Below are positions 48,519 to 57,736 of a stretch of 64,000 nucleotides of DNA, piece by piece. Numbering within the stretch: position 1 is the stretch's first letter; each line of letters begins with the position of its first letter. Below the pieces are notes generated by a model, which worked only from the letters and a program-made list of their open reading frames with translations, did no database searches and was not told the origin of the DNA. Location: NCBI RefSeq assembly GCF_001983175.1, contig NZ_MNPW01000012.1:1-64000 (forward strand). Reading direction: 5' to 3'. This DNA comes from Pseudomonas cedrina subsp. cedrina (GTDB lineage Bacteria; Pseudomonadota; Gammaproteobacteria; Pseudomonadales; Pseudomonadaceae). The translations under genes and the position numbers were made by a program.

Positions 48519-48915
48519 AGTTCTCTCCAACGTGTTGGTTAGCTAATGGCCCGCTGCCATTAGCTCGATGACCGCTTCCTGCGGCCAAGCGCACAAGCGC
48601 ACGACAATCTGGCAAGGCGTATGCCAGTTGCACGGTTAACTGAAAAAGATTGGATGGACGGGCATGTAGCGTGAATCGCGGAGTGCTCGCCTTGCCTTAA
48701 AACTTGACCCAGGGCCGAGTTGAAAAGTTTAGTTTTTTTGCGGGGTTTTTGTTTTGGAAGGGACCCATCGGTCAAGAGTCTAGGACAGATCCCAGAGCCT
48801 GTAGGGTTTTCGAGCGATTTTTGTAGGACAAAAAACTTTTAACCATATGCCCATTGCGAAGGTCCCACGATTCTGTCGTGGGCTGCTTTGGTCTCGCCCA
48901 GGTGCGCCGGCCTCT

Positions 48916-49046
48916 GTAGTGAGCGGGCTTGCCCCGCGCTGGGTGGCGAAGCCGCCCCAAAAAGGGCGACCGGGGTTATCCTGCGGCTCGCCGGTACCAT
49001 TACGGGGCGGCTTCGCCCCCCAGCGCGGGGCAAGCCCGCTCACTAC
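48916..49046. repeat. Inverted pair of REP elements
   Basis: GTAGTGAGCGGGCTTGCCCC and CGCGCTGGGTGGCGAAGCCG face GGGGCGGCTTCGCCCC and CAGCGCGGGGCAAGCCCGCT, ~43-base arms across a 44-base spacer. The arm matches the single element at 8.4 kb. It fills the middle of the 573-base gap between glgA and the dehydrogenase gene; the rest holds a small hairpin (CCCACGA-N5-TCGTGGG near 48870) and the glgA promoter region. Confidence 0.9.
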
Positions 49047-49091
49047 AAGTGTGTTTTGCGGATGATTATGGTATTGCACCAGCGTGGTGCG

Positions 49092-50048
49092 TCAGCCGAG
49101 CACACGAACGGGCACGCCCGTCGCCCATGCCTGTATGTCTTCGATCATCTGCCCATAAAACTGCCGATAATTCTGTTCGCTCACATAACCTACATGGGGC
49201 GTGGCCAGTACATTCGGCAAGTGGCGCAACGGGTGATCCAGCGGCAGTGGCTCCTCGGCAAACACGTCCAGCGCCGCGCCGGCCAGACGGCCGCTTTGCA
49301 GTGCCTGCACCAGCGCCGCCTCATCCACGATCGGCCCGCGTGCGGTGTTGACCAGGCGGGCGCCGGGTTTCATCCAGCCCAGCGCCTGGGCATCCACCAG
49401 CCCGCGGCTGCGGTCGCTGAGCACCAAGTGAATGGTGAGGATGTCTGCCTGTTCGAACAGCGCCTTCTTGCTGACCCACGTCACGCCCGACTCTGCCGCC
49501 CGTTCCGGCGTGAGGTTTTCACTCCAGGCGATCACCCGCATGCCGAACACCTGGGCGAACTGCGCGACTTTCTGGCCAATGCTGCCCAGGCCGAGAATGC
49601 CCAGGGTCTTGCCATACAGGTCGCCGCCCAGGCCAACCTGCCAGTGGCCGGCGCGCAACGCGTTGGCTTCGGCCACCAGGTTGCGGGTCGAGGCCATGAT
49701 CAGCGCCCAGGTCAGTTCCGGCGCCGCCTGTTTATAGCTGTCTGTGCCGCAGACCTGGATGCCCAGGGCCTTGGCGGCGGGGATGTCGATGGCGGCGTTG
49801 CGCATGCCGCCGGTCACCAGCAGCTTCAGCGTCGGCAAGCCCTGCAGCAGGGCTTTGTCGAAGGGGGTGCGTTCGCGCATCAGGCAAATCACCTCGAACC
49901 CCTTCAAACGCTCGATCAGGGTGGCGGTGTCCGCCGGGTAATCGTGCAGGAAATGCACCTGACCCACCGTGTCGAGCACCGACCAGTCCACCACGCCGCT
50001 GGCGACGTTCTGCCAATCATCAATGACCGCGATCTGTACCGACATCAC
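49092..50048 (-). CDS. D-isomer-specific 2-hydroxyacid dehydrogenase family protein
   Basis: Cytoplasmic NAD(P)-dependent dehydrogenase, 318 residues. Dinucleotide fold LGILGLGSIGQKVAQFAQVF near residue 145; catalytic arginine in LVNTARGPIVDEAAL near 235; glutamate in AALDVFAEEPLPLDHPL near 265; catalytic histidine in VLATPHVGYVSEQNY near 290. Complete for the family. Substrate unassigned: phosphoglycerate, glyoxylate and hydroxypyruvate reductases all share this pattern. The alpha/beta hydrolase gene lies upstream on the same strand, 29 bases away. Confidence 0.88.
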   Translation of the reverse strand: MMSVQIAVIDDWQNVASGVVDWSVLDTVGQVHFLHDYPADTATLIERLKGFEVICLMRERTPFDKALLQGLPTLKLLVTGGMRNAAIDIPAAKALGIQVCGTDSYKQAAPELTWALIMASTRNLVAEANALRAGHWQVGLGGDLYGKTLGILGLGSIGQKVAQFAQVFGMRVIAWSENLTPERAAESGVTWVSKKALFEQADILTIHLVLSDRSRGLVDAQALGWMKPGARLVNTARGPIVDEAALVQALQSGRLAGAALDVFAEEPLPLDHPLRHLPNVLATPHVGYVSEQNYRQFYGQMIEDIQAWATGVPVRVLG

Positions 50049-50077
50049 GACATCACCAGTGCCTCGAAAAGGTTGGG

Positions 50078-51079
50078 CTAAAGGGCGTTCAAACCCTGCA
50101 ACAGCGCTTTGTGAAACCGGGCCGGTTCTTCCATTTGCGGTGCGTGCCCCAGGCCGGGGAATTCCACCAGGGTGGCATGGGGAATCAGTTCGGCCACTTG
50201 CTTGCCCAGCACCGCGTAGTTGCCGAGCCTGGCCTTGACCGCCGGCGGCGCAATGTCCTTGCCGATGGCGGTGTTATCGGACGTGCCGATCAGCAGGAGC
50301 GTGGGCATCTGCAGGTTCTTGAACTCGTAGTAGACCGGCTGGGTGAAGATCATGTCGTAAATCAATGCTGAGTTCCAGGCGACCAGCATACGCCCTGGGC
50401 CGTTGGCCAGGCCGGCGTACATGTCCACCCAGCGTTCGTACTCCGGTTTCCAGCGGCCGACGTAATAGGTGTTGAGCTGGTACTTGCGGATACCCTCGGC
50501 GTTGACTTTAAGCTCACGCGCATTCCACTGGTCGACGGTGAGCGAGGGCACGCCCAGAGCCTTCCAGTCTTCCAGGCCGATAGGATTGACCAGTGCAAGC
50601 TGCTCGGTTTGCTCGGGGTACATGAGTGCGTAGCGCGTGGCGAGCATGCCGCCGGTGGAGTGGCCGATGAAGGTGGCCTTTTGAATGCCAAGCTGTTCCA
50701 GGAGCTGGTGGGTGTTGGTCGCCAGTTGCTGGAAGCTGTATTGATAGTGGTCGGGTTTGCTGGAGCTGCAGAAGCCGATCTGGTCCGGCGCGATCACACG
50801 GTACCCGGCGTCGCTCAAGGCCTTGATCGAGCCTTCCCAGGTGGCGCCGCAGAAGTTTTTGCCGTGCATCAGCACCACGGTGCGAGCGTTGGCCTGGCCT
50901 TTGGGCGCAACGTCCATGTAACCCATCTGCAACGTCTTGCCCTGGGATTGGAATTGGAAATGCTGGAGCGGGTAGGGGTATTTGAAGCCTTGGAGTTCAG
51001 GGCCATAGGTTGCGGCAAGCACCGGGGCGGCGCTGGCCGTGAGCAGGCCGGCGATACAAAAAGCGCGGATCAGAGGCAT
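50078..51079 (-). CDS. Secreted alpha/beta hydrolase
   Basis: 333-residue hydrolase exported by an N-terminal signal peptide (FCIAGLLTASAAPVLA-AT; cleavage near residue 22). The oxyanion region is VVLMHGKNFCGATWEGSIK, the nucleophile serine lies in ATFIGHSTGGMLATRYAL near residue 150, a candidate acid in LLLIGTSDNTAIGKD and the histidine in EFPGLGHAPQMEEP near residue 310. The chosen start (MPLIRAFCIAG) puts the signal peptide first and removes a long upstream extension that lacks a signal. Substrate unknown. Confidence 0.85.
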   Translation of the reverse strand: MPLIRAFCIAGLLTASAAPVLAATYGPELQGFKYPYPLQHFQFQSQGKTLQMGYMDVAPKGQANARTVVLMHGKNFCGATWEGSIKALSDAGYRVIAPDQIGFCSSSKPDHYQYSFQQLATNTHQLLEQLGIQKATFIGHSTGGMLATRYALMYPEQTEQLALVNPIGLEDWKALGVPSLTVDQWNARELKVNAEGIRKYQLNTYYVGRWKPEYERWVDMYAGLANGPGRMLVAWNSALIYDMIFTQPVYYEFKNLQMPTLLLIGTSDNTAIGKDIAPPAVKARLGNYAVLGKQVAELIPHATLVEFPGLGHAPQMEEPARFHKALLQGLNAL

Positions 51080-51123
51080 AGGCGGGGCTCCGGGAAAGGT
51101 GATCGGATGCTGTTGCGAGGAGA

Positions 51124-51567
51124 TTAAGTGGGGATTAACGCCCACTGCAAGGTCACGGCCGCGAGCACGCCGTAGCGAATGCTTTTGGCCAGGGTCACCA
51201 GCAGCAGGAATCGCCATAAGGGCTCGCGCATTACCCCGGCGACCAGGGTCAGCGGGTCGCCGATGATCGGCAGCCAACTGAGCAGCAACGTCCAGTGGCC
51301 CCAGCGCTCGTAATGTTGGCGCGCTCTGCCCAGCTGGCGATCGCTGACCGGGAACCAGCGCCGCGCCTTGAAGTGTTCAACCCAGCGTCCCAGCCACCAG
51401 TTCAGCACCGAGCCGAGCACATTGCCCAGGGTGGCAATGGCCAGCAGCAGCCACAGGTTGAAATGCCCGCTGACGAGCAGGCCCACCAGCACGGCCTCCG
51501 ATTGCAGCGGCAACAAGGTCGCCGCGCCAAACGCCGCGAAAAATAACCCCAGGTAGGCCGCGATCAT
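51124..51567 (-). CDS. YqaA-like VTT-domain membrane protein
   Basis: 147-residue inner-membrane protein of the YqaA branch of the DedA/VTT family, four hydrophobic segments. Diagnostic phrases are LGLFFAAFGAATLLPLQSEA at the N-terminus, LATLGNVLGSVLNWWLGRWV near residue 45, and the half-buried arginine/glycine region LLSWLPIIGDPLTLVAGVMR near residue 95. Likely lipid or membrane homeostasis. Its start overlaps the stop of the DUF411 gene by four bases, so both are translated from one transcript. Confidence 0.87.
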   Translation of the reverse strand: MIAAYLGLFFAAFGAATLLPLQSEAVLVGLLVSGHFNLWLLLAIATLGNVLGSVLNWWLGRWVEHFKARRWFPVSDRQLGRARQHYERWGHWTLLLSWLPIIGDPLTLVAGVMREPLWRFLLLVTLAKSIRYGVLAAVTLQWALIPT

Positions 51568-52010
51568 TGCGCCGGGTATTCAGCCACCACTGCGTCTTTA
51601 CCCTCACGGGTCAGGCCGATGACCTGATAGGCCTCACCGCGGCCTTCCACCTCCATGCCGGGCGAGCCCATGGGCATGCCGGGTGCCGCGATGCCCAGCA
51701 GGTCGTTGCGTTTGCGCAAGGCCAGCACCTGCTCGGCGGGCACGTGGCCTTCAACGAACTTGCCATCGATCACGGCGGTATGGCATGAGCCCAGGCGCGG
51801 TGCCACGCCGAGGCGTTTCTTGACGGCGCTCATGTCGGCTTCCACATGGTCGTTGACCTTGAAACCGTTGCTTTCCAGGTGGCTGATCCACTTTTTGCAG
51901 CAGCCACAGTTGGCGTCGCGGTGCACGTCGATGGGGATCAATTCGGCGGCTTGGGCCAGGCTGGTGGCGAACAGGGCTGACAGCAGGGCCAGGCGCAATG
52001 GTGTTTTCAT
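51564..52010 (-). CDS. DUF411 periplasmic metal-binding protein
   Basis: 148-residue secreted protein (signal peptide LALLSALFATSLAQA-AE). The DUF411 domain contains the cysteine cluster HRDANCGCCKKWISHLESNG near residue 32, and SCHTAVIDGKFVEGHVPAEQ near residue 75, which supplies further cysteine and histidine ligands. Related proteins act as periplasmic copper-binding proteins. First gene of a two-gene unit with the YqaA-like membrane protein; no copper ATPase or oxidase lies nearby. About 100 bases upstream lie a partial REP (near 52063-52095) and the SRPBCC gene's 3' end. Confidence 0.87.
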   Translation of the reverse strand: MKTPLRLALLSALFATSLAQAAELIPIDVHRDANCGCCKKWISHLESNGFKVNDHVEADMSAVKKRLGVAPRLGSCHTAVIDGKFVEGHVPAEQVLALRKRNDLLGIAAPGMPMGSPGMEVEGRGEAYQVIGLTREGKDAVVAEYPAQ

Positions 52011-52116
52011 GGGAAGGCTCGCGTGCGGGAGGTGGCCGTTGGGATGGCGGCGATCATGACGGCGTCATCGCAGGCAAGCCAGCGCCCACAGGTGAACGGA
52101 GGCGCTGGTAATGTTT

Positions 52117-52590
52117 CTAAATTATACGAGACTCTACGAGAGGCGGGTTTTCCAAGCGATGCTTGAGTTGGCCCAGGGCGACGGTCGACAGCTCGAGCAT
52201 GCGCGCATGCAAGGTTGCCAGTTGCAGTTCGGTTTCATAGGTGAGCACGCGCTTGAACAGCGTGCCGCCTTGATGGGGCAGCAGGAAAAAATGAATGGAA
52301 CCATCGACGGCCACCGAGGTGAACACCGCCTTGAATTCGCCGGGGCGTCGGTCGACTTGTACGCGGTAGCTCAAGGGAACCCGCACACCCAGCAGGTCGA
52401 TGAATTCGGTGAAGCGTGCACCGGCCGCGAGTGATCCGGTGGTGCCGGTGTCGGCACCCAGGGACGTGGGGTGCCATTCGTGCCAGCGATCCGGTTGGGT
52501 CACGTAGTCGTAGACGGCTTCGATAGGGGCCTGGATAAAGCGTTCCTGACTGATCCGCTCCAAGCGGACCGACTGCTCGGCTGCGCGCAT
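52117..52590 (-). CDS. SRPBCC (polyketide cyclase/START-like) family protein
   Basis: 157-residue cytoplasmic protein of the ligand-binding SRPBCC fold: SQERFIQAPIEAVYDYVTQP at the N-terminus, RWHEWHPTSLGADTG and LSYRVQVDRRPGEFKAVFTS in the middle and a long C-terminal helix (LARLHARMLELSTVALGQL-like, residues ~125-150). AGGAGG six bases before MRAAEQSVRL decides the start. Ligand and role unknown. Monocistronic. Confidence 0.8.
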   Translation of the reverse strand: MRAAEQSVRLERISQERFIQAPIEAVYDYVTQPDRWHEWHPTSLGADTGTTGSLAAGARFTEFIDLLGVRVPLSYRVQVDRRPGEFKAVFTSVAVDGSIHFFLLPHQGGTLFKRVLTYETELQLATLHARMLELSTVALGQLKHRLENPPLVESRII

Positions 52591-52680
52591 GGCACACCTC
52601 CTGTGTGGCGGTACTAGGTACGTCGAACTGTCAGAATAGCCCCACTCCCGCACATTGCACGGGAGTGTTTAATCCGTTTA

Positions 52681-54675
52681 TCACCGAACCTTGAATCGGC
52701 TCATCAAGGCAATCACCCGGCCGTTCGCATCCAGCAGGCTCTGGGTATTGGTTTCAGTGGCATGGCCGCTCTGCACCAGCTCTTCGACCATTTGTCGGAT
52801 CTGCACCATGCTGCGATTGATCTCCTCGGTCACCGCGCTTTGCTGCTCGGCGGCTGTGGCGATCTGGGTGCTGAGGTTATTGATATGGCTGACGGAACCG
52901 GCCATCTCATCCAGGCCTGTGTTCACCCGCGCCGTGGCGTCCGCCGCCGACTGGCAGCTGGCCTGGGTGTTTTCCATGGCCGCGACCGATGAACTGACGC
53001 CCGCCGTCAGCCGCGTGAGCATTTCATTGATCTGCGAGGTGCTGGCCTGGGTGCGTGCGGCGAGGGCGCGGACTTCATCGGCGACCACCGCAAAACCCCG
53101 GCCTTGCTCGCCGGCCCGCGCCGCCTCGATGGCGGCGTTGAGGGCGAGCAGGTTGGTCTGGCCGGCAATCGCGCCGATCACGCCGAGGGTTTCAGTGATG
53201 CGCGCGGCGTCCTGGCGCATGTTTTCCACGCTGTGGGTGGCGCTGGACACTTCGCCGATCAAAGCGCTGACGCTGTTGGACGCTTCACCCACGACCACGC
53301 GGGAGCGGTCGGCGTGCTCGTTGGCGCGCTGGGTGAACGCAGCGGTTTCGGCGGCGTTCTGCGCAACGGTGTCGGCCGTGGAGCTCATTTCGGTGATGGC
53401 GGTGACCGTCTGGTCGGTCTCCGAGGCATGCCGCACCAGAATCTGGTTGGTGTGCGCCGAGGTCCGTTGCAGTTGTTCAAGGCTCGACGACATGGCGCCG
53501 GTGGCTTGGGTGACTTCGCCGATCATGTTCTGCAGGTAGACGATAAACCGGTTCACCGAGTGGCCGATGGCGCCCAGTTCGTCTTCGGCGCGGATGGTGA
53601 TGCGGCGGGTAAGGTCGGCGTCGCCGGCGGACAGCGCGTCGATATTGGTTTTCAGGGTCGTCATGCGCTGCACCAGTTGGCGGATCGCATACACCGCGAG
53701 CAGAACCAGCAGCAACACCATCGGGATTTGCAGCAATGCTAGGGTACCCAGCACGTCATCGCGCTGGGCGGTGATCAGCGAAGTGGGCAGGGCGGTGGCG
53801 AGGAACCACGGCGTGCCGGCGATGGGGCGCATGTAAAAGGTGCTGGCCACGCCTTGGTTGTCGAACTCGCTGCGTTGCAGCGCCTGGTCGCGGTTGGCCA
53901 GGGCTTTGCTGACCTGGGCGGCGAACGCCGAGGTGCCGGTGAGTTCGCTGATGTTTTTCAACACCACCGGGCTGCTGATGCGCGTGCTGTTGCTGATGAT
54001 CTTGCCGTCGCCTTCGACGATCAGCATTTGCCCGCCGATGTCTTTTTCTTTGCTGGCGACCAGGTCATTGAAGAAGCCCAGGGTCACGTCGATGGTGGCG
54101 ACACCGTATGGCGCGCCGTCGCGCTGGATCGCCATGGCGCAGTTGGTGCGTGGCTCCTGGCTGGCGTCGTCCTTGTAGGCGGCGGCCCAGGCGCATTGGC
54201 CGCGTGGCGAGGCCAGGCCGCCCTTGTACCAGCTCTGGTCGTAGTAGTTGGGTGCGGGGTCGCTGTTCCAGAAGGTATTGACCGCCAGTTTGCCCGACGC
54301 ATCACGGTGCCAGAACGTGCTGTGCTTGTTGCGCCCCGGCGTGCGCTGGTTGGGCAACGGCCAGATGCCGCCGCCGAAGACCTTCAGCTCGCCATATTGA
54401 TCGACCAGCCCGGGCAGGACCTTGTCGATGGCATCGCTGTCGAGCAAGGGGATGGTCTGGGTGATGGTGCGTTGCTGGGACTGGACCTTGTTCAGGTCGC
54501 CCTGGATCTGATCCGCCACCTCGTCGATACGGTTGAGCACCACCTGTTCTTCGGTATGGCGCAACGTGGGCGCGACCAACTGGCCGATACCCACTACGGT
54601 CAACACAAATAACACCAGGACGAACAGCACCAGGAACAGGGTGTAGCGGGCTTGGATGGAGCGCAGTGGGGGCAT
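52681..54675 (-). CDS. dCACHE-type methyl-accepting chemotaxis protein
   Basis: 664-residue transmembrane receptor. TM1 at residues ~12-32, a large periplasmic double-Cache-like domain (about 35-305; TFWNSDPAPNYYDQSWYKGG and GAPYGVATIDVTLGFFNDLV are typical ligand-side segments), TM2 near 310-330, HAMP (MTTLKTNIDALSAGDADLTR) and the signalling hairpin with EQGRGFAVVADEVRALAART near residue 545. The canonical Y-x-x-R-x-W amino-acid motif is altered here (YYDQSWY), so the ligand is uncertain. No C-terminal CheR pentapeptide was seen. Monocistronic. Confidence 0.88.
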   Translation of the reverse strand: MPPLRSIQARYTLFLVLFVLVLFVLTVVGIGQLVAPTLRHTEEQVVLNRIDEVADQIQGDLNKVQSQQRTITQTIPLLDSDAIDKVLPGLVDQYGELKVFGGGIWPLPNQRTPGRNKHSTFWHRDASGKLAVNTFWNSDPAPNYYDQSWYKGGLASPRGQCAWAAAYKDDASQEPRTNCAMAIQRDGAPYGVATIDVTLGFFNDLVASKEKDIGGQMLIVEGDGKIISNSTRISSPVVLKNISELTGTSAFAAQVSKALANRDQALQRSEFDNQGVASTFYMRPIAGTPWFLATALPTSLITAQRDDVLGTLALLQIPMVLLLVLLAVYAIRQLVQRMTTLKTNIDALSAGDADLTRRITIRAEDELGAIGHSVNRFIVYLQNMIGEVTQATGAMSSSLEQLQRTSAHTNQILVRHASETDQTVTAITEMSSTADTVAQNAAETAAFTQRANEHADRSRVVVGEASNSVSALIGEVSSATHSVENMRQDAARITETLGVIGAIAGQTNLLALNAAIEAARAGEQGRGFAVVADEVRALAARTQASTSQINEMLTRLTAGVSSSVAAMENTQASCQSAADATARVNTGLDEMAGSVSHINNLSTQIATAAEQQSAVTEEINRSMVQIRQMVEELVQSGHATETNTQSLLDANGRVIALMSRFKVR

Positions 54676-54775
54676 GGGATCGTCCTTACGAAGCGTTTAT
54701 TGTCGACGCGGCTTTTTTAGAGCTTCGTAAGGCTATCGGCTTGGAAAGGCGTAGCTTTAGGTACGCACGTGCAAG

Positions 54776-54805
54776 AAAAACGGGGCGCCTTTAATGGCGC
54801 CCCGT
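54776..54805 (-). terminator. Rho-independent terminator of the aldo/keto reductase gene
   Basis: On the minus strand ACGGGGCGCC-N6-GGCGCCCCGT is followed by a run of T (the AAAAA at 54776-54780). It lies 61 bases beyond the reductase stop codon. Confidence 0.85.
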
Positions 54806-54865
54806 ATCGCTGATCCACCTGAAGGCCTTTTCACCTGGGTAGAGATGGGGCGTTCATGAATGGCC

Positions 54866-55861
54866 CTAGATATCCAGCATCACCATCACTTCCTCGGGGT
54901 AGCGTTGGCCGGCTGCCGCATCGCTCGGGAAAATCGCGTCCAGGGCTGCCAGCTCCGTCGGGCTGAGGCTGATCGAAACGGCCGCCGCGTTTTCTTCCAG
55001 GTACTTGCGCTGCTTGGTGCCGGGGATCGGAATGATGAAGTCGCCCTGTGCCAACACCCAAGCCAGCGCGAGTTGCCCGGCGCTGACGCCCTTGTCGGCC
55101 GCCATCGCTTGCACCTGCTGGACCAGTTGCAGGTTCCTGGCGAAGTTCTCGCCCTGGAAACGCGGGCTGAAGCGGCGGTAGTCATCGGCGCCGAAGTCTT
55201 CCGGGCTTTGCAGCGCGCCGGTCAGGAAGCCTCGGCCCAACGGGCTGTAGGGCACGAATGCGATGCCCAGGCGTTGGCAGGTGGCGAGGCAACCGTTGTG
55301 TTCCTGGTCGCGGCTCCACAGCGAATATTCGCTTTGCAACGCGCTGATCGGGTGCACCTTGTGCGCGCGTTCCAGGGTCGCGGCGCTGGCTTCGCTCAGG
55401 CCCAGGTAACGCACCTTGCCCTGTTGCACCAGCTCGGCCATGGCGCCGACGGTTTCTTCGATGGCCACATCCGGATCGATGCGGTGCTGGTAGTAAAGGT
55501 CCAGCGTGTCCACGCCCAGGCGCCGCAGCGTCCCGTCGATGGCTTGGCGCACGTATTCGGGGCGGCCATCCACGCCACGCGACGTGGGCTGGGCCGGGTC
55601 ACGCACGATGCCGAACTTGCTGGCCAGGAACACTTGCTCACGTTTGCCGGCGATGGCCTTGCCGATCAGCTGTTCGTTGGTGTGAGGACCGTACATGTCG
55701 GCGGTGTCGAGAAAGTTGATGCCCAGCTCCAGCGCACGGTGCAGGGTCGCGACGGCTTCCCGGGTGTCGCTGCCGGGCGCGTAGAAATCGCTCATGCCCA
55801 TGCAGCCGAGGCCGATGGCGGAGACGAACGGGCCGTGGGTGCCGAGTTGACGTGTGTGCAT
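54866..55861 (-). CDS. Aldo/keto reductase
   Basis: Cytoplasmic NADPH-dependent reductase, 331 residues. Catalytic tetrad visible: aspartate and tyrosine in LDTADMYGPHTNEQLIG near residue 50, lysine in VFLASKFGIVRD near residue 80 and histidine in LYYQHRIDPDVAIEETVG near residue 120. The C-terminal NADPH region reads IIPIPGTKQRKYLEEN near residue 275. Most similar in wording to the AKR group that includes YajO and YakC. The divergent LysR gene begins 119 bases away and probably controls it. Confidence 0.93.
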   Translation of the reverse strand: MHTRQLGTHGPFVSAIGLGCMGMSDFYAPGSDTREAVATLHRALELGINFLDTADMYGPHTNEQLIGKAIAGKREQVFLASKFGIVRDPAQPTSRGVDGRPEYVRQAIDGTLRRLGVDTLDLYYQHRIDPDVAIEETVGAMAELVQQGKVRYLGLSEASAATLERAHKVHPISALQSEYSLWSRDQEHNGCLATCQRLGIAFVPYSPLGRGFLTGALQSPEDFGADDYRRFSPRFQGENFARNLQLVQQVQAMAADKGVSAGQLALAWVLAQGDFIIPIPGTKQRKYLEENAAAVSISLSPTELAALDAIFPSDAAAGQRYPEEVMVMLDI

Positions 55862-55980
55862 CGGTAGAGCTCCTGTGTGGGTAGGCTCGCATTGTTACGC
55901 TCGACAAAGTCGGGATAAACCGGCTAAAAGCACTATCACTATTCGTATTATCTAAACAATCTGCTCAAGGGAGCTGCAAC

Positions 55981-56910
55981 GTGGACCGTTTCAACGCGAT
56001 GCGCGTGTTCACCCGGATCGTCGAACTGCGCGGCTTTGCCAAAGCGGCCGACAGCCTGCAACTGCCGCGCGCCTCGGTGACGGTGCTGATCAAGCAGCTG
56101 GAGGCGCACCTGGGCGTGCAATTGTTGCAACGCACCACGCGGCAGGTCAGCCCCACATTGGATGGCGCCGCGTACTACCAGCGCTGCGTACAACTGCTGT
56201 CGGACCTCGAGGAAACCGAAGCGGTGTTTTCGGCGAGCCAGCTGAACCCGCGCGGCATCCTGAACATTGATATGCCCTCGGGTATCGGACGTTTCCTGGT
56301 GATCCCGGCCTTGCCCACCTTCAGCGCCCGATACCCGCAGATCGAATTGGAAATCGGCTTGAACGACCGGCCGGTCGACCTGATCCGCGAAGGCGTGGAT
56401 TGTGTGCTGCGCGGCGGCCTGGCGCTGGACGATTCGCTGGTGGCCCGCCCCCTGGCGATGATGGACCAGATAACCCTGGCCAGCCCTGCTTACCTGGAGC
56501 GCATGGGCGTGCCATCAACCCTTGATGACCTGGCCCGCCATCAGATGGTCGAATACGTCTCCAGTACCAGTGGCAAACGGTTTGGCCTGGAGTTTCTCAT
56601 CGACGCCGAGCTGCGTCCGGTCAACCTGCCCAAGGTAGTCGCGGTCAACAGTGCCGACGGCTACTTCTGCGCCTGCGAGGCCGGGTACGGGCTGATCCAG
56701 GCGCCGTACTACCACGCCCGCCAGCAGCTGGCGCTGGGCAAGCTGGTGGAAGTGCTGCCCCAGTTGGCGGTGCCGAAAATGGCCCTGACCGCGCTGTACC
56801 CGCCGCACCGCCAGTTGTCCCAGCGCGTGCGGGTGTTTGTCGATTGGCTGGTTGAACTCTGCGCGCAACCCGGCACCGGTTTGCAGCGTCAGGCATCGCC
56901 TGTACCATGA
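55981..56910 (+). CDS. LysR family transcriptional regulator
   Basis: 309-residue regulator. The winged helix-turn-helix spans residues ~1-60 (FTRIVELRGFAKAADSLQLP, RASVTVLIKQLEAHLGVQLL), followed by the linker helix and a LysR substrate-binding domain (about 90-295; GILNIDMPSGIGRFLVIP). Its divergent position relative to the aldo/keto reductase is the classic LysR-target layout; the 119-base gap should hold the operator, though I can only note the AT-rich segment TATCACTATTCGTATTATC there. The stop codon is followed by the small membrane-protein gene. Confidence 0.92.
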   Translation: MDRFNAMRVFTRIVELRGFAKAADSLQLPRASVTVLIKQLEAHLGVQLLQRTTRQVSPTLDGAAYYQRCVQLLSDLEETEAVFSASQLNPRGILNIDMPSGIGRFLVIPALPTFSARYPQIELEIGLNDRPVDLIREGVDCVLRGGLALDDSLVARPLAMMDQITLASPAYLERMGVPSTLDDLARHQMVEYVSSTSGKRFGLEFLIDAELRPVNLPKVVAVNSADGYFCACEAGYGLIQAPYYHARQQLALGKLVEVLPQLAVPKMALTALYPPHRQLSQRVRVFVDWLVELCAQPGTGLQRQASPVP

Positions 56911-56972
56911 GCGCCCGTCGTAGCCGATCGGCGATGCACAGGGGCTACATTTTTCAGGTTCAGGAACCCGTC

Positions 56973-57161
56973 ATGACACAAAAGCAGCGTTTGAAATATT
57001 CGATTCTGATTGCCCTGGCCGTCCTGGCGACGATGTTCGGCCTGTCCTACCTGCAGAACACCGGGGTAATCAGCGAGAAGACATTCCAGACCATCGCCAT
57101 TGCCGTCGCGGTGGTCGTGGTGGTGATCAACGGCGTCATGCGCCGCAAGGTCAAGCTCTAG
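56973..57161 (+). CDS. Small membrane protein
   Basis: 62-residue protein with two hydrophobic segments (ILIALAVLATMFGLSYL and IAIAVAVVVVVINGVM, residues ~8-25 and ~39-55) and charged ends (MTQKQRLK, RRKVKL). CAGGAAC, six bases before the ATG, is a moderate ribosome site. It resembles no family I recognise. It follows the LysR gene by 62 bases and could be co-transcribed. An in-frame earlier start overlapping the LysR stop is considered less likely because it adds an arginine-rich, non-signal N-terminus. Confidence 0.7.
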   Translation: MTQKQRLKYSILIALAVLATMFGLSYLQNTGVISEKTFQTIAIAVAVVVVVINGVMRRKVKL

Positions 57162-57176
57162 GCCACGGGTCGCGAA

Positions 57177-57557
57177 TCAGGCGCGACCTTCGAGTACCTT
57201 CGCAGCCTCTTCATGGAGGCTGTAGCTTTTGTCGGCATTGAGGGTGATCACGCCCTCGCTGCACAAGCGTTTGAGCACTTCGCGCACGCTGAGAAACGAC
57301 AACGGGATGCCCAATTCCAGCAAGTGGCTGTGCACGCCGCGCACGCCCAGGGTGCGCTTGTTGTCGGCGGCGGTGAGCAGGGCGTCGATGACCTTCAACC
57401 GGATCAGGCTGGTGCGTAAGCCAAAACACTTGAGCAGGTGGCGGATACGCTGGTTGCCTTGCTGTTCGGGTGCCTTGCCGAACGCTTGTGTGCCGCTGGC
57501 GAAATTGGCCTCGGCAGCCGGTGAATGTCCATCCGTGGGCACTTGCGGGTTATACAT
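57177..57557 (-). CDS. Fur-like winged-helix protein without metal-binding domain
   Basis: 126-residue soluble protein. After a ~30-residue disordered N-terminus, the helix-turn-helix-wing pattern IRHLLKCFGLRTSLIRLKVI, VRGVHSHLLELGIPLSFLSV and REVLKRLCSEGVITL resembles the DNA-binding half of Fur/Zur, but the histidine/cysteine-rich C-terminal metal and dimerisation domain is missing, ending at LHEEAAKVLEGRA. Pseudomonas relatives are often labelled Fe2+/Zn2+ uptake regulators. Its gene is divergent from pvdQ with 236 bases between the start codons, so a role in that promoter is possible but unproven. Confidence 0.75.
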   Translation of the reverse strand: MYNPQVPTDGHSPAAEANFASGTQAFGKAPEQQGNQRIRHLLKCFGLRTSLIRLKVIDALLTAADNKRTLGVRGVHSHLLELGIPLSFLSVREVLKRLCSEGVITLNADKSYSLHEEAAKVLEGRA

Positions 57558-57712
57558 GCAAAAACTCCTTATCAGAGCCTGATCAGGAAAAAATGAGCGC
57601 TCTTGGTTAGTAAGACGAACGAGCGAGCGAAATCATGAAGTCCTGGATGTAGAAATTTCGTCAGTATCGGTTTTGTCACATTCACGCTGCCTTCTATAAA
57701 CGTCACCCCCGC

Positions 57713-57736
57713 TAAATTATTCCCGCTGGTTTGCGT
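57713..57736 (+). promoter_or_regulatory. PvdS-type iron-starvation promoter of pvdQ
   Basis: The sequence CTAAAT, 16 bases, then CGT matches exactly the TAAAT-N16-CGT box that PvdS, the extracytoplasmic-function sigma factor of pyoverdine synthesis, recognises. The expected transcript start lies about 10 bases downstream, near 57745, so any start codon at or before 57731 would lie inside the promoter. Confidence 0.85.
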